Assembly: GCA_919901335.1 (NCBI GenBank)
Contig: CAKKOZ010000025.1
Coordinates: 1-27,487, forward strand
From: Nitrospiria bacterium
GTDB lineage: Bacteria > Nitrospirota > Nitrospiria > JACQBZ01
Direction of reading: 5' to 3'
DNA: 27,487 bases
This document shows, one piece after another, positions 7,060 through 14,586 of the stretch. The notes under the pieces are model-generated. The model had not been told where the DNA came from, made no database searches, and was given only the letters and a program-made list of their open reading frames with translations. Position 1 is the stretch's first letter. Every line of letters starts with the position of its first letter. The position numbers and the translations under genes are program-made.

Positions 7060-8223
7060 ATGCCTGTGACGATTAATGAACTGCTCAAAATCGCTGTCGA
7101 CCGAAAGGCCTCCGACCTGCATCTGAAGGTCGGAAACCACCCGATCGTCCGCGTGGACGGCCACCTGATCCCGCTTGAAGAGCAGGCCAAGCTGAGCCAG
7201 GAAGACGCCATTGCCATCGCCTTCTCGATTATGAACAATCCGCAAAAAGACAAGTTCAAGCAGCGGAGCGAACTCGACCTGGCCTACAGCGCGCCGGGGC
7301 TGGGCCGCTTCCGCGTAAACGTCTTTCAGCAGCGGGGAACGACCTGCATGGTGTTCCGCGTCGTCCCGACCAAAATCCTGACGGTCGAGGAGCTGAACCT
7401 CCCGCCGGTCCTCGAGAAATTGGCGATGGAGCAGCGCGGGTTGATCCTGGTGACGGGAACCACCGGCAGCGGCAAGACGACGGCCCTTGCCTCGCTGATT
7501 GATTTCATCAACCGGAACCGGATGGACAACGTGATCACGATCGAAGATCCCATTGAGTATCTTTACCGGGACCGGAAAAGCATCATCAGCCAGAGGGAAG
7601 TCGGCGCGGACACCGAGTCGTTCAGCGGGGCCCTTCGGTCGGCGCTACGGCAGGACCCGGACGTGATCCTGGTCGGCGAAATGCGTGATTTCGAGACGAT
7701 CTCGGCCGCGCTGGTGGCGGCCGAGACGGGCCATCTGGTGATGAGCACGCTCCATACGCTTGACGCGACCGAGACGATCAACCGGATCATCTCGGTCTTC
7801 CCGCCCTACCAGCAGAAACAGGTGCGCATGCAGCTGGCCTCGGTCTTGAAGGGCGTCGTTTCGATGCGGCTCGTGCCGAAGTCGGACGGCAACGGGCGGG
7901 TGCCGGCGGTCGAGGTCATGATCGCCACGCAGACCATCCGCGAATGCATCATCGATCCGGACAAGACCCGCAAGATCCCGGACGTGATCGCAGCCGGCCA
8001 GTCGCAGTACGGCATGCAGACCTTCGACCAGTCCCTCTTCGGCCTCTTCCAGAAAAATCTGATCACCTACGAAGAGGCGCTCCGGTGGTGTACGAATCCG
8101 GAGGACTTCACGCTCAAGGTCAAGGGGGTCCACTCCACCTCGGATACCTGGTCGGGGGGACCCGAGCCGGCCGGCAACAAGGAACCGGAGTTGAAATTTA
8201 AGATTGACCGCTTTGGAAAATAA
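7060..8223 (+). CDS. pilT: Type IV pilus retraction ATPase, PilT family
   Basis: Hexameric ATPase that powers pilus retraction at the inner membrane base (twitching, adhesion, DNA uptake). The 387-residue protein has the N-terminal SDLHLKVG, Walker A GTTGSGKTT (133-141), the Asp box TIEDPIEYLY, Walker B DPDVILVGEMRD and the His box GHLVMSTLHT. The usual C-terminal AIRNLIRE helix is here TIRECIID, a variant that leaves open whether this is strictly PilT or a PilU-like paralogue. AAGGAG sits 8 nt before the ATG. It lies between recA and recX, so pilus retraction and recombination genes may be co-transcribed. Confidence 0.95.
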   Translation: MPVTINELLKIAVDRKASDLHLKVGNHPIVRVDGHLIPLEEQAKLSQEDAIAIAFSIMNNPQKDKFKQRSELDLAYSAPGLGRFRVNVFQQRGTTCMVFRVVPTKILTVEELNLPPVLEKLAMEQRGLILVTGTTGSGKTTALASLIDFINRNRMDNVITIEDPIEYLYRDRKSIISQREVGADTESFSGALRSALRQDPDVILVGEMRDFETISAALVAAETGHLVMSTLHTLDATETINRIISVFPPYQQKQVRMQLASVLKGVVSMRLVPKSDGNGRVPAVEVMIATQTIRECIIDPDKTRKIPDVIAAGQSQYGMQTFDQSLFGLFQKNLITYEEALRWCTNPEDFTLKVKGVHSTSDTWSGGPEPAGNKEPELKFKIDRFGK

Positions 8224-8697
8224 GTGGGTGAAGACCTTCTGAGGAAGGCGCTGGACTTCGCCTACCGTCAACTTGCCCGCAATCCCCGAAGCCGCATCGA
8301 ACTGGAACGCCGGTTGCGGGAGAAGAATTTCCCCGATCCGATCACCCGTCAAGTCACCCAACGACTCGAAGAGTACGGATATTTGGACGACCAGGCCTTC
8401 GCGCTCCAATGGGCGAAGGACCGGCTCACCCGCCGCGGGTGGGGTCCGTCGCGTCTTCGGATCGAGCTGAAGCGAAAGGGTATTGCGAAAGAATGGATCG
8501 AGGAGACCCTCCGCGAGCTTTTTGAAGAACGGGATGAAGAGACGCTGGCTTTCGATCTGATTACGCACCGGCTGAAGGGGCGGGGGCTGGGTGATGTTCG
8601 GGAACAGCGCCGGTGGTTCTCGTATCTCCTCCGGCGCGGCTACTCCCCGGATGTGATCCAGACCGTCCTGCGGAGGATGAAGAAGAATGAGGGATGA
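8224..8697 (+). CDS. recX: RecX regulatory protein
   Basis: Small helical protein that binds the RecA filament and inhibits or modulates it. The 157 residues carry the repeated three-helix pattern of RecX: ALDFAYRQLARNPRSRIELERRL, YGYLDDQAFALQWAKDR and GPSRLRIELKRKGI. The start is the GTG immediately after the pilT TAA, with no spacing, so translation is probably coupled. It ends 16 nt from the convergent msrA stop; no hairpin terminator is visible in that gap. Confidence 0.93.
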   Translation: MGEDLLRKALDFAYRQLARNPRSRIELERRLREKNFPDPITRQVTQRLEEYGYLDDQAFALQWAKDRLTRRGWGPSRLRIELKRKGIAKEWIEETLRELFEERDEETLAFDLITHRLKGRGLGDVREQRRWFSYLLRRGYSPDVIQTVLRRMKKNEG

Positions 8698-8713
8698 TGA
8701 CCGTCCTCTGTTT

Positions 8714-9340
8714 TTATTCCCCCCATAATTCCTTCAGCCGCTGATCCCGCCCGCAATTGTGACGGTAGAATTTGTAACGGACCGGGTTTTTCTTGTAATA
8801 ATCCTGATGATATTCCTCGGCCCTGTAGAAGGCCGAGGCCGGGGTTATCTTCGTCACGATCGGTTCCTTGAAGGATTTGGACCGCTCGATCGCCGCTCTG
8901 GATTGCTCGGCCAGGCGTTTCTGGTCTTCGTTGTGGTAGAAGATTTCAGATCGGTACGGGTCGCCGTAGTCGCAGAATTGATGGTCGGCCGCGGTGGGGT
9001 CGACGTTTCGCCAAAAGACGCCAAGCAGTTTTCCATAGCTGATCTTCTTTGGGTCGTAAAGAATCTCGACCGCCTCGGCATGCCCGGTTCCTCCGGCCGA
9101 GACCTCTTTGTAGCTTGGGTTCTCCTTGCGTCCGCCGGTGTAGCCCGGGGCGGTCGACACGATGCCGTCCAGTTCGTCAAACGGGTGCTGCATGCACCAA
9201 AAACAGCCGCCCGCAAAGGTGGCCTTCTCCAGTCCGGGGACGGAAACCTTGGGCGTCTCCTCGGCACGGATCGTCATCCAAGGGGCCGCGAGGAGTATTC
9301 CCGCCACCGCGAGCGTCCGCCCAATCCGGAATCGTTTCAT
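8714..9340 (-). CDS. msrA: Peptide-methionine (S)-S-oxide reductase, exported
   Basis: Repairs methionine-S-sulfoxide in oxidised proteins. The 208-residue protein has an N-terminal basic and hydrophobic stretch that reads as a signal peptide (about residues 1-25), then the catalytic GGCFWC (nucleophile Cys46), GYTGGRKENPSYKEVSAGGTGHAEAVE, HQFCDYGDPYRSEIF and the C-terminal HNCGRDQRLKELWG. The protein is therefore probably periplasmic or lipid-facing. Two ATGs are adjacent; 9340 is preferred because AAGGAG is then 5 nt upstream, against 2 nt for 9343. It starts just after the hisS stop on the same strand, suggesting a two-gene transcript. Confidence 0.95.
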   Translation of the reverse strand: MKRFRIGRTLAVAGILLAAPWMTIRAEETPKVSVPGLEKATFAGGCFWCMQHPFDELDGIVSTAPGYTGGRKENPSYKEVSAGGTGHAEAVEILYDPKKISYGKLLGVFWRNVDPTAADHQFCDYGDPYRSEIFYHNEDQKRLAEQSRAAIERSKSFKEPIVTKITPASAFYRAEEYHQDYYKKNPVRYKFYRHNCGRDQRLKELWGE

Positions 9341-9355
9341 CATCGCTCCTTAGCC

Positions 9356-10609
9356 TTACGGTTTTCGCAGTCGCTCCGGAAGGAGTTGCGTCAGTTCGGA
9401 CAGGGATAGCTCGGTCTGTGATTTGTCGGCCATGTTTCGGAGAATCGCCTTGCCCGATTTCAGTTCGTTCTCACCGATGATCAGTGTGTATCGCGCGCCC
9501 AGCTTGTCCGCAAGGCCCATCTGCTTTTTAAGTCCTCCGCCGGAATAGTCCATCTCGACCCGCACCCCTTCGCCGCGCAGCCGGACGATCACCGGCAGCA
9601 TCGGGCGGACGGCCTCCTCTCCCAACAACGCAAAAAAGACGTCCGGTTTCGGCGTTTCGATCCGTTCCATGAGCGAGGCGATCCGCTCAACCCCCATCGC
9701 AAACCCGATGCTTGGGGTCGGCGGTCCGCCGAGTTCTTCGACGAGGCCGTCGTACCGTCCCCCGGCTGCGATCGCATTTTGTGCGCCGAGTTTCGTCGTC
9801 GTGACTTCAAACGCGGTGCGTGTGTAATAGTCCAGGCCGCGGACGAGACGCTCATTCACGATGAACGGGATTTTGAGCCGATTTAATCCGTCCTTCACCT
9901 GCTGGAAATGGGCCATGCATTCTCCGCAAAGATGGTCGAGCGGCGATGGGGCCTTGGCCGTGACGGCCATGCAGCCTTCCTGCTTGCAGTCCATGATCCG
10001 CATCGGATTTGTCTCGTGCCGTCGCCGGCAGTCCTCGCAGAGTTGCGCGAGGTGGGTCTTGAAATAGGCCTTGAGTGTTTTCCGGTAGGGGGGGCGGCAG
10101 GCCGCATCGCCCAGGCTGTTGATCTCAAGTTGAACCGCCGTCACGCCGACCTGATTGAGCACGGCCGTTAGCATTGCAAGCACCTCCACGTCCATCACGG
10201 GACGATCGGTGCCGAGGGCCTCGACGCCGATCTGGTAAAACTGTCGGAACCGTCCGGCCTGGGGCCGTTCGTGTCGGAACATCGGGCCGAGATAATAGAG
10301 TTTAGTAACAGGGGCTTTCAGATTCAATTGATGCTCGATATAGGCCCGCACGACCGAGGCGGTCCCTTCCGGCCGGAGCGTGATCTTTTTCCCGTCCCGG
10401 TCCTCGAAGGTGTACATCTCTTTTTCGACGATATCGGTCGCGGCCCCGATGCCCCGCGCGAACAGCTCCGTCACTTCGAAGATCGGGATGCGGATCTCGG
10501 AGAAGCCGAAGGATTCAAAAACGGATCGGGCGGCCTGCTCGAGACGCTGGACCGCCTCGATCTCGCCGGGGAGGATATCTTTTACGCCGCGAATGGATTG
10601 GAAACGCAT
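9356..10609 (-). CDS. hisS: Histidyl-tRNA synthetase
   Basis: Class II aminoacyl-tRNA synthetase charging tRNA-His. In 417 residues one sees GVKDILPGE, motif 2 YLGPMFRHERPQAGRFRQF, the two histidine-specific motifs LVRGLDYYTRTAFE and GGRYDGLVEELGG, and motif 3 GFAMGVERI, followed by the anticodon-binding domain. A cysteine-rich insertion (LCEDC, DCKQEGC, LCGEC) is seen in many bacterial HisRS. A perfect TATAAT lies on the minus strand at 10653-10658, giving a leader of about 37 nt, but its -35 is poor. The leader also holds CCGCCT/AGGCGG, a 6-bp hairpin. Ribosome binding site weak. Confidence 0.98.
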   Translation of the reverse strand: MRFQSIRGVKDILPGEIEAVQRLEQAARSVFESFGFSEIRIPIFEVTELFARGIGAATDIVEKEMYTFEDRDGKKITLRPEGTASVVRAYIEHQLNLKAPVTKLYYLGPMFRHERPQAGRFRQFYQIGVEALGTDRPVMDVEVLAMLTAVLNQVGVTAVQLEINSLGDAACRPPYRKTLKAYFKTHLAQLCEDCRRRHETNPMRIMDCKQEGCMAVTAKAPSPLDHLCGECMAHFQQVKDGLNRLKIPFIVNERLVRGLDYYTRTAFEVTTTKLGAQNAIAAGGRYDGLVEELGGPPTPSIGFAMGVERIASLMERIETPKPDVFFALLGEEAVRPMLPVIVRLRGEGVRVEMDYSGGGLKKQMGLADKLGARYTLIIGENELKSGKAILRNMADKSQTELSLSELTQLLPERLRKP

Positions 10610-10679
10610 AGCGAGCGCAATCTCCGCCTGTAAAGGCGGGGTTAGCGAGCGAATTATAATGAATTATTTTACCGCACGT

Positions 10680-10719
10680 TTCGAAGAATCCCTGCATGTC
10701 AAGGCAGGGATTCTTCGAA
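10680..10719. repeat. Perfect 16-bp inverted repeat upstream of hisS
   Basis: Arms TTCGAAGAATCCCTGC (10680-10695) and its exact complement (10704-10719) around an 8-nt loop. No T-run follows on either strand, so it is not a simple terminator. It sits just upstream of the putative hisS -10 box and could be a dispersed palindrome or an operator. Confidence 0.7.
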
Positions 10720-10750
10720 TTTCATGGCGACACTATAAACGCAAGTCCTC

Positions 10751-10776
10751 AAAAAAGTCAACCGAGGCCGGTTGAC
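10751..10776 (-). terminator. Rho-independent terminator reading toward hisS
   Basis: On the minus strand an 8-bp stem (GTCAACCG/CGGTTGAC, 4-nt loop, 10757-10776) is followed by six T residues (10756-10751). No convincing gene lies upstream of it. It may end a lost transcript or insulate hisS. An adjacent short hairpin, CCGGCG/CGCCGG, is at 10780-10793. Between 10794 and 10948 I see nothing definite. Confidence 0.5.
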
Positions 10777-10948
10777 TTTCCGGCGAGCGCCGGCCGACGC
10801 TTCTCCATAACGGCTACGAAAGCTATGTCGCCCACCTGTACGCCTGAACCCGAATCAGGACGAACGCGGGAAACGGCCGTGCCCCCGCCGCCCCAGCCCA
10901 TCGCGTGTGTTTTTATGTTGGCGGGCGCAGGACGACACAGACCGGAAC

Positions 10949-11006
10949 TTTGAAATCAGCCTCCAATAAAATCAAAGGATTACCTTCCAAAAGGTGGCAG
11001 GCACCT
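10949..11006. repeat. Left copy of a ~58-bp inverted repeat
   Basis: Nearly identical, in opposite orientation, to 11752-11810, with three substitutions and one single-base gap. Its inner end contains AGGTGGCAGGCACCT, itself a short hairpin of the kind seen in REP-type elements. Together the two copies enclose the attC-like site and the 191-residue gene. Confidence 0.8.
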
Positions 11007-11048
11007 GATATACTGGCAATGGGTTGCGCTAGCACTTCGTTGCACGGC

Positions 11049-11107
11049 ACCTAACAACCGGTTGCAGCGGACGGCGCTGCGCGCCGCCGCTGAACCGGAG
11101 CGTTAAT
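11049..11107 (+). other. attC-like integron recombination site (59-base element)
   Basis: Begins ACCTAAC (fits RYYYAAC) and ends with GTTAATC (GTT core, then an imperfect RRRY). The arms fold as AAC / CGGTT / CAGCGG / CGGCG against their complements, with two extrahelical bases on one side only (a G and an A) and an unpaired AAC/GCT spacer next to the core. This asymmetry is the hallmark of folded attC sites. No integrase gene is in the window. The site lies upstream of the next gene, so it would belong to a preceding, lost cassette. Confidence 0.6.
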
Positions 11108-11130
11108 CCATAGATTTGATAGGAGGCACG

Positions 11131-11706
11131 ATGGCAGCTGATGGAATAATTCTCATCGTTACATTCATAGCAGGATATTTGCTTAGTGTCTTCGATAAAT
11201 TCCGCGAGAATAATAAGAATGTCAGAAATATGAAGACAATTCTATTTAAGGAACTCTCGGACAATTACAAAAAACTGAATCAATTTGTGCCATCTGACAT
11301 GATATTTCACCCCAGCCTTGTGCAAATTCCAATGTTGTCTGGCATCGGAATTTCAACGTCGGTTTATGACGCATACCTCAATCGCCTTGCCGAACTCAAA
11401 AATTCTGATCTTCAGAATATATTTGATGCCTATTGGTATTTGAAGATATATAAGGATGCATGCAAACAGGGTCTTGAAATGCAACCTAAAGAACTTGACG
11501 TCCAGAAGTCCATAGAGGCGAAAATGAAAGAAGGCAACTTTCTACAGTGCATGATCAATACACATTCCAACATCGAGAAAGCGCTTCGTGTCTTTCAAGG
11601 TGGCCAAAAGTTCCTCTTAGAAGAAGCAAAGAATAGAGGCGGCGAGTATAATCGCGTCTTCAAGATTGTGGCGTCAGCAGCGGAACACCGTAAAAAGGCA
11701 GAATGA
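11131..11706 (+). CDS. Unknown protein: one N-terminal membrane segment plus helical domain
   Basis: I do not recognise the family. The 191-residue protein has a hydrophobic segment at about residues 5-21 (IILIVTFIAGYLLSVF), then a charged, mostly helical region with no catalytic motif I can name. The start at 11131 is set by TAGGAGG 6 nt upstream; a TTG 15 nt earlier is less likely. Base and codon use are much AT-richer than the flanking hisS and aldo/keto reductase genes, pointing to horizontal transfer. It directly follows an attC-like site and lies between large inverted repeats, so it looks like a captured gene cassette; such cassettes often carry defence or stress functions, which is only a guess here. 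Confidence 0.75.
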   Translation: MAADGIILIVTFIAGYLLSVFDKFRENNKNVRNMKTILFKELSDNYKKLNQFVPSDMIFHPSLVQIPMLSGIGISTSVYDAYLNRLAELKNSDLQNIFDAYWYLKIYKDACKQGLEMQPKELDVQKSIEAKMKEGNFLQCMINTHSNIEKALRVFQGGQKFLLEEAKNRGGEYNRVFKIVASAAEHRKKAE

Positions 11707-11734
11707 CCGCGATTTTTTTATTAACCCAAAAATA

Positions 11735-11827
11735 GGGTCGCGTCTAATGAGAGGTGCCTGCCACCTTTTGGAAGGTAATTCTCTGATTTTATTGGAAGCT
11801 GATTTCTAAAGAAATGGGGTCGCGTCT
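11735..11827 (+). repeat. REP-like end sequences with an 11-bp direct repeat
   Basis: GGGTCGCGTCT occurs at 11735-11745 and again at 11817-11827, each preceded by an AT-rich trinucleotide and followed by similar bases. The two copies bracket the right inverted repeat (11752-11810). Such GGGGTC..GTCTTG strings resemble, from memory, ends of REP elements mobilised by RAYT transposases. No transposase gene is present. Confidence 0.45.
11752..11810. repeat. Right copy of the ~58-bp inverted repeat
   Basis: Reverse complement of 10949-11006 apart from three substitutions and one extra base. It begins AGGTGCCTGCCACCTTTTGG and ends GCTGATTTCTAAA. It starts 46 nt after the stop of the 191-residue gene. 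Confidence 0.8.
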
Positions 11828-11963
11828 TGCATTAACACATTGCCCCAGGGGACCAATTTCCTGCTCGGCGTGGCGGAGAGGTTTTGGAGGTAAAGGAAAA
11901 AAAGGTGAGAATTACAGATCGTCAGGCTTCAGTTTGCCTTCGTGCCCGGCCAGTGCGTCATGC

Positions 11964-12374
11964 GGAACCGTCGCGGCGGCCGTCTGGGCCGTTCGTGAGA
12001 AAAATCCGTTTTTGTCGCTTCCGATGGGGGTGCTGAAAGACTTTATCGAGATGCCGCCGATGGATCCGTCCCTCCCGGGCATTTTCTATCTGGGACAGCC
12101 GGGTGATTTGATGGGCCGAATGAAGGCCGCCGGTTTTGCGAAACTCACGGAAGAAGAGGTGCCGGTGGAAGGGATCTATACCTCCGGCCGGGAATATCTC
12201 GAATGCCTTCAGGAAGTCGCGGCGCCCCTCCAGACGCTGTTCGCCAAAGTGCCGGCTGAGAAGCGGCGGGCGGTCGAAGACGGAATCACGGCCGCGGCCG
12301 AAAAATTTCGACGGGACGGGAAAGTCCGCATCCCCGGCGTAGCCCTCGCGGTCTCCGGGATCAAGCCTTTATAA
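11964..12374 (+). pseudogene. 3' remnant of a class I SAM-dependent methyltransferase gene
   Basis: The reading frame from about VAAAVWAVREKNPF onward (some 130 residues) looks like the C-terminal half of a UbiE-like methyltransferase: the tail of the Rossmann domain, then a cap region ending LPGVALAVSG-like (here IPGVALAVSGIKPL). The N-terminal half with the SAM-binding glycine loop is missing. Upstream the open frame continues into unrelated repeat sequence to 11814. The truncation point lies close to the right inverted repeat, so insertion or deletion by that element probably destroyed the 5' end. Base use is core-like. Family assignment is from memory of similar sequences. Confidence 0.55.
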
Positions 12375-12400
12375 AAAGGACCGCTGGCGGAAGACCGTGA

Positions 12401-13372
12401 CTACCACGCGTAGGCCTCGGGCGCCTCGCCGCCGGGACCGGGCCAGATCGCGTCGAGCGTTTTCATCGTTGATTCATCCAGACGAACTTCAAGCGCACGG
12501 AGACCGCCCGTGAGTTGGTCCATCGTGCGGGGCCCGATGATCGGGGCGGTGACGGCCGGGTTCATCAGTAGCCAGGCCATCGCCACAACGGCCGGCGGCT
12601 CGCCGATCTGTTTGCAGAGGGCTTCATACGGTTCCAGTTGCGACCGATGCTTGGCCGCGAGTTCCTGCGCCTCCGTATCCGCCCGACGGCCTTTCGCGTC
12701 TTTTTCAGGCGCACCGCCGAGAACCCCTCCCGCCAGTGGACTCCACGGGATTAGCCCCACGCCGTACGCGCGGCAGGCCGGGATCACCTCAAGCTCAATC
12801 GCGCGATTTTGCAGACTGTAGATGCTCTGCTCGCTGACCAGCCCCATGAAGTTGCGATGCGCGGCCGTCTGGTTTGCGGTCGCGATCTGCCAGCCGGCGA
12901 AGTTGCTGCTGCCGACATAGATCACCTTGCCCTCGCGCACCAGTTGCTCCATCGCCTGCCAGATCTCCTCCCACGGCGTTTCGAGATCAATATGGTGCAT
13001 CTGGTAAAGATCAATATGATCGGTCTGAAGCCGCCGCAGGCTCTCTTCGCAGGCCCGGCGGATATGATAGGCCGAAAGCCGCCGTTCATTCGGCTGGTCG
13101 CCCATCCGGCCGTAGACCTTCGTGGCCAGCACGATCGAATCCCGCCGGCCACCTCCCTGTGAGAGCCATCGGCCGATGATCTGCTCCGTCCAGCCCTCTC
13201 CTTTTTTCCAGCCGTAGACGTCCGCGGTATCGAAAAAATTGATCCCGATCGCCCGGGCCTCGTCCATCATGGCGTGGCTCTCTTTTTCGCTTGTTTCCGG
13301 TCCGAAGTTCATCGTCCCCAGACACAGACGGCTGACCTCTAATCCGGTTCGTCCAAGTTTTGTATAAATCAT
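12401..13372 (-). CDS. Aldo/keto reductase
   Basis: NADPH-dependent oxidoreductase with a TIM barrel; the physiological substrate cannot be told. The 323-residue protein has the catalytic tetrad Asp48 and Tyr53 (FFDTADVYG), Lys85 (VLATKVYG) and His in YQMHHID, with GSSNFAGW and IPWSPLAGGVLGG later, and a C-terminal PIIGPRTMDQL that contributes to cofactor binding. I start it at 13372 (MIYTKLGRTG), the usual beginning of this family; a TTG 36 nt upstream is open but not conserved-looking. It is divergent from pheA, with a 116-nt gap, and convergent with the methyltransferase remnant. Confidence 0.93.
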   Translation of the reverse strand: MIYTKLGRTGLEVSRLCLGTMNFGPETSEKESHAMMDEARAIGINFFDTADVYGWKKGEGWTEQIIGRWLSQGGGRRDSIVLATKVYGRMGDQPNERRLSAYHIRRACEESLRRLQTDHIDLYQMHHIDLETPWEEIWQAMEQLVREGKVIYVGSSNFAGWQIATANQTAAHRNFMGLVSEQSIYSLQNRAIELEVIPACRAYGVGLIPWSPLAGGVLGGAPEKDAKGRRADTEAQELAAKHRSQLEPYEALCKQIGEPPAVVAMAWLLMNPAVTAPIIGPRTMDQLTGGLRALEVRLDESTMKTLDAIWPGPGGEAPEAYAW

Positions 13373-13427
13373 GATAAGGCCGTCCCCACCTGCCGTCCAT
13401 GGTATCAAATCACGCTCGATAAATCAC

Positions 13428-13456
13428 TTGAAATGCAGGCCGAAATCATATAAGAT
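13428..13456 (+). promoter_or_regulatory. Probable promoter of the aromatic/translation gene cluster
   Basis: TTGAAA at 13428-13433 with TAAGAT at 13451-13456 (17-nt spacer), or TATAAG at 13449-13454 (15-nt spacer). Lies 32 nt before the pheA start. Confidence 0.45.
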
Positions 13457-13488
13457 GACAGGCCTTCGATTCTAAAGGTAAAACTGCC

Positions 13489-14586
13489 ATGGCATCCGTA
13501 AAAGACAATAAGAATATCGCGCAATTCCGACGGTTGATTGACCGGCTGGATGAGAAAATCCTTTCCTTGCTCAACGACCGCGCGAAAATTGTGATGCAGA
13601 TCGGGAAGCTGAAAAAAGCCCGTCTGTCCGATCTGCATGCCCCCGAGCGCGAAATAGAAATTTACGAACGGCTTTCCCGTTTGAACAAGGGGCCGTTTCC
13701 GGACGAGGCGCTCCGCGCCGTCTTCCGCGAAATCATCTCGGGCTCGCTGTCCCTGGAGGGGCCGCTCAAGGTGGCCTATTTCGGGCCGAAGGCGACCTTC
13801 ACGCATCTGGCCAGCCTCCGGCAGTTCGGTTTTTCGGCGTCTTATGTTCCGGTCAACACCATCAAGGAGGTCTTCAGCGAGGTGGAACGGGGGCGTGCGG
13901 ACTACGGTGTTGTCCCGATCGAGAACTCGACCGAGGGGGTTGTGAATTACACGCTGGACATGTTCGTGGATTCTCCGCTGAAGATCGTCGGCGAGGTGAT
14001 GCAGGAGGTGTCCCATCACCTGATGAACAAAAGCGGCAAGATGGGGGATGTGAAGCATATCTATTCCCACCCGCACGCGATCGCGCAATGCCGTGTCTGG
14101 CTGGAGAACCATCTGCCGCATATTCCGACGACCGAGGTCTCAAGCACGGCCACGGCGGCCGAGCGTTGCAATGAAGATCCGTCGGCCGCGGCGATCGCGT
14201 CGGAGCTGGCGGCCCGGCTGTACGGCCTTACGATCATTCAGCGGCGGATCGAGGACAACATCAATAACTTCACGCGGTTTCTTGTGATCGCCCGGAAAGG
14301 CCTGGGGCGGACCGGCCGGGACAAAACCTCGATCCTATTCACGATCCGCGACCGGGTCGGCGCGCTGCACGACATGCTGAAACCGTTTTCCCGGTACGGG
14401 CTCAACCTGACCAAGATCGAATCCCGGCCGTCGAGGAAGAAAGCCTGGGAATATATCTTCTTCGTGGATATCGAGGGACATCAGGAGGACGAAAAGGTCA
14501 CAACGGCGCTGGAACAGCTCAATGAGCAATGCCTTTTCTTAAAAGTCCTGGGGTCCTATCCGGTCGCACAGGAAAAAAGGAAATGA
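13489..14586 (+). CDS. pheA: Bifunctional chorismate mutase/prephenate dehydratase
   Basis: Converts chorismate to prephenate and prephenate to phenylpyruvate, the route to phenylalanine. Of 365 residues, about 1-90 form an AroQ-type chorismate mutase (IDRLDEKILSLLNDRAKIV). About 95-275 form prephenate dehydratase (VAYFGPKATFTHLA, VPIENSTEGVV, NNFTRFLVIAR with the catalytic TRF). About 285-360 form a regulatory ACT domain (GALHDMLKPF, LTKIESRPSRKKAWEYIFFVD), so phenylalanine feedback is likely. It heads a cluster in which each following gene overlaps or nearly touches the previous one; the hisC start overlaps its stop (ATGA). Confidence 0.97.
   Translation: MASVKDNKNIAQFRRLIDRLDEKILSLLNDRAKIVMQIGKLKKARLSDLHAPEREIEIYERLSRLNKGPFPDEALRAVFREIISGSLSLEGPLKVAYFGPKATFTHLASLRQFGFSASYVPVNTIKEVFSEVERGRADYGVVPIENSTEGVVNYTLDMFVDSPLKIVGEVMQEVSHHLMNKSGKMGDVKHIYSHPHAIAQCRVWLENHLPHIPTTEVSSTATAAERCNEDPSAAAIASELAARLYGLTIIQRRIEDNINNFTRFLVIARKGLGRTGRDKTSILFTIRDRVGALHDMLKPFSRYGLNLTKIESRPSRKKAWEYIFFVDIEGHQEDEKVTTALEQLNEQCLFLKVLGSYPVAQEKRK

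Noticed and set aside
6058..7245. 395-codon minus-strand frame opposite recA and the start of pilT
   Set aside because: Antisense frame of high-GC coding DNA; no start site, no family motif, and recA is unmistakable on the other strand. The same applies to long minus frames opposite pilT/recX, aroF, hisC and rpsA.
8698..8713. Bidirectional terminator between recX and msrA
   Set aside because: Only a T-run is visible; no stem of useful length pairs across the 16-nt gap.
10758..10901. 47-codon minus-strand frame with its stop inside the terminator hairpin
   Set aside because: Gly-rich start, no ribosome binding site and no family recognised; the terminator position is suggestive but insufficient.
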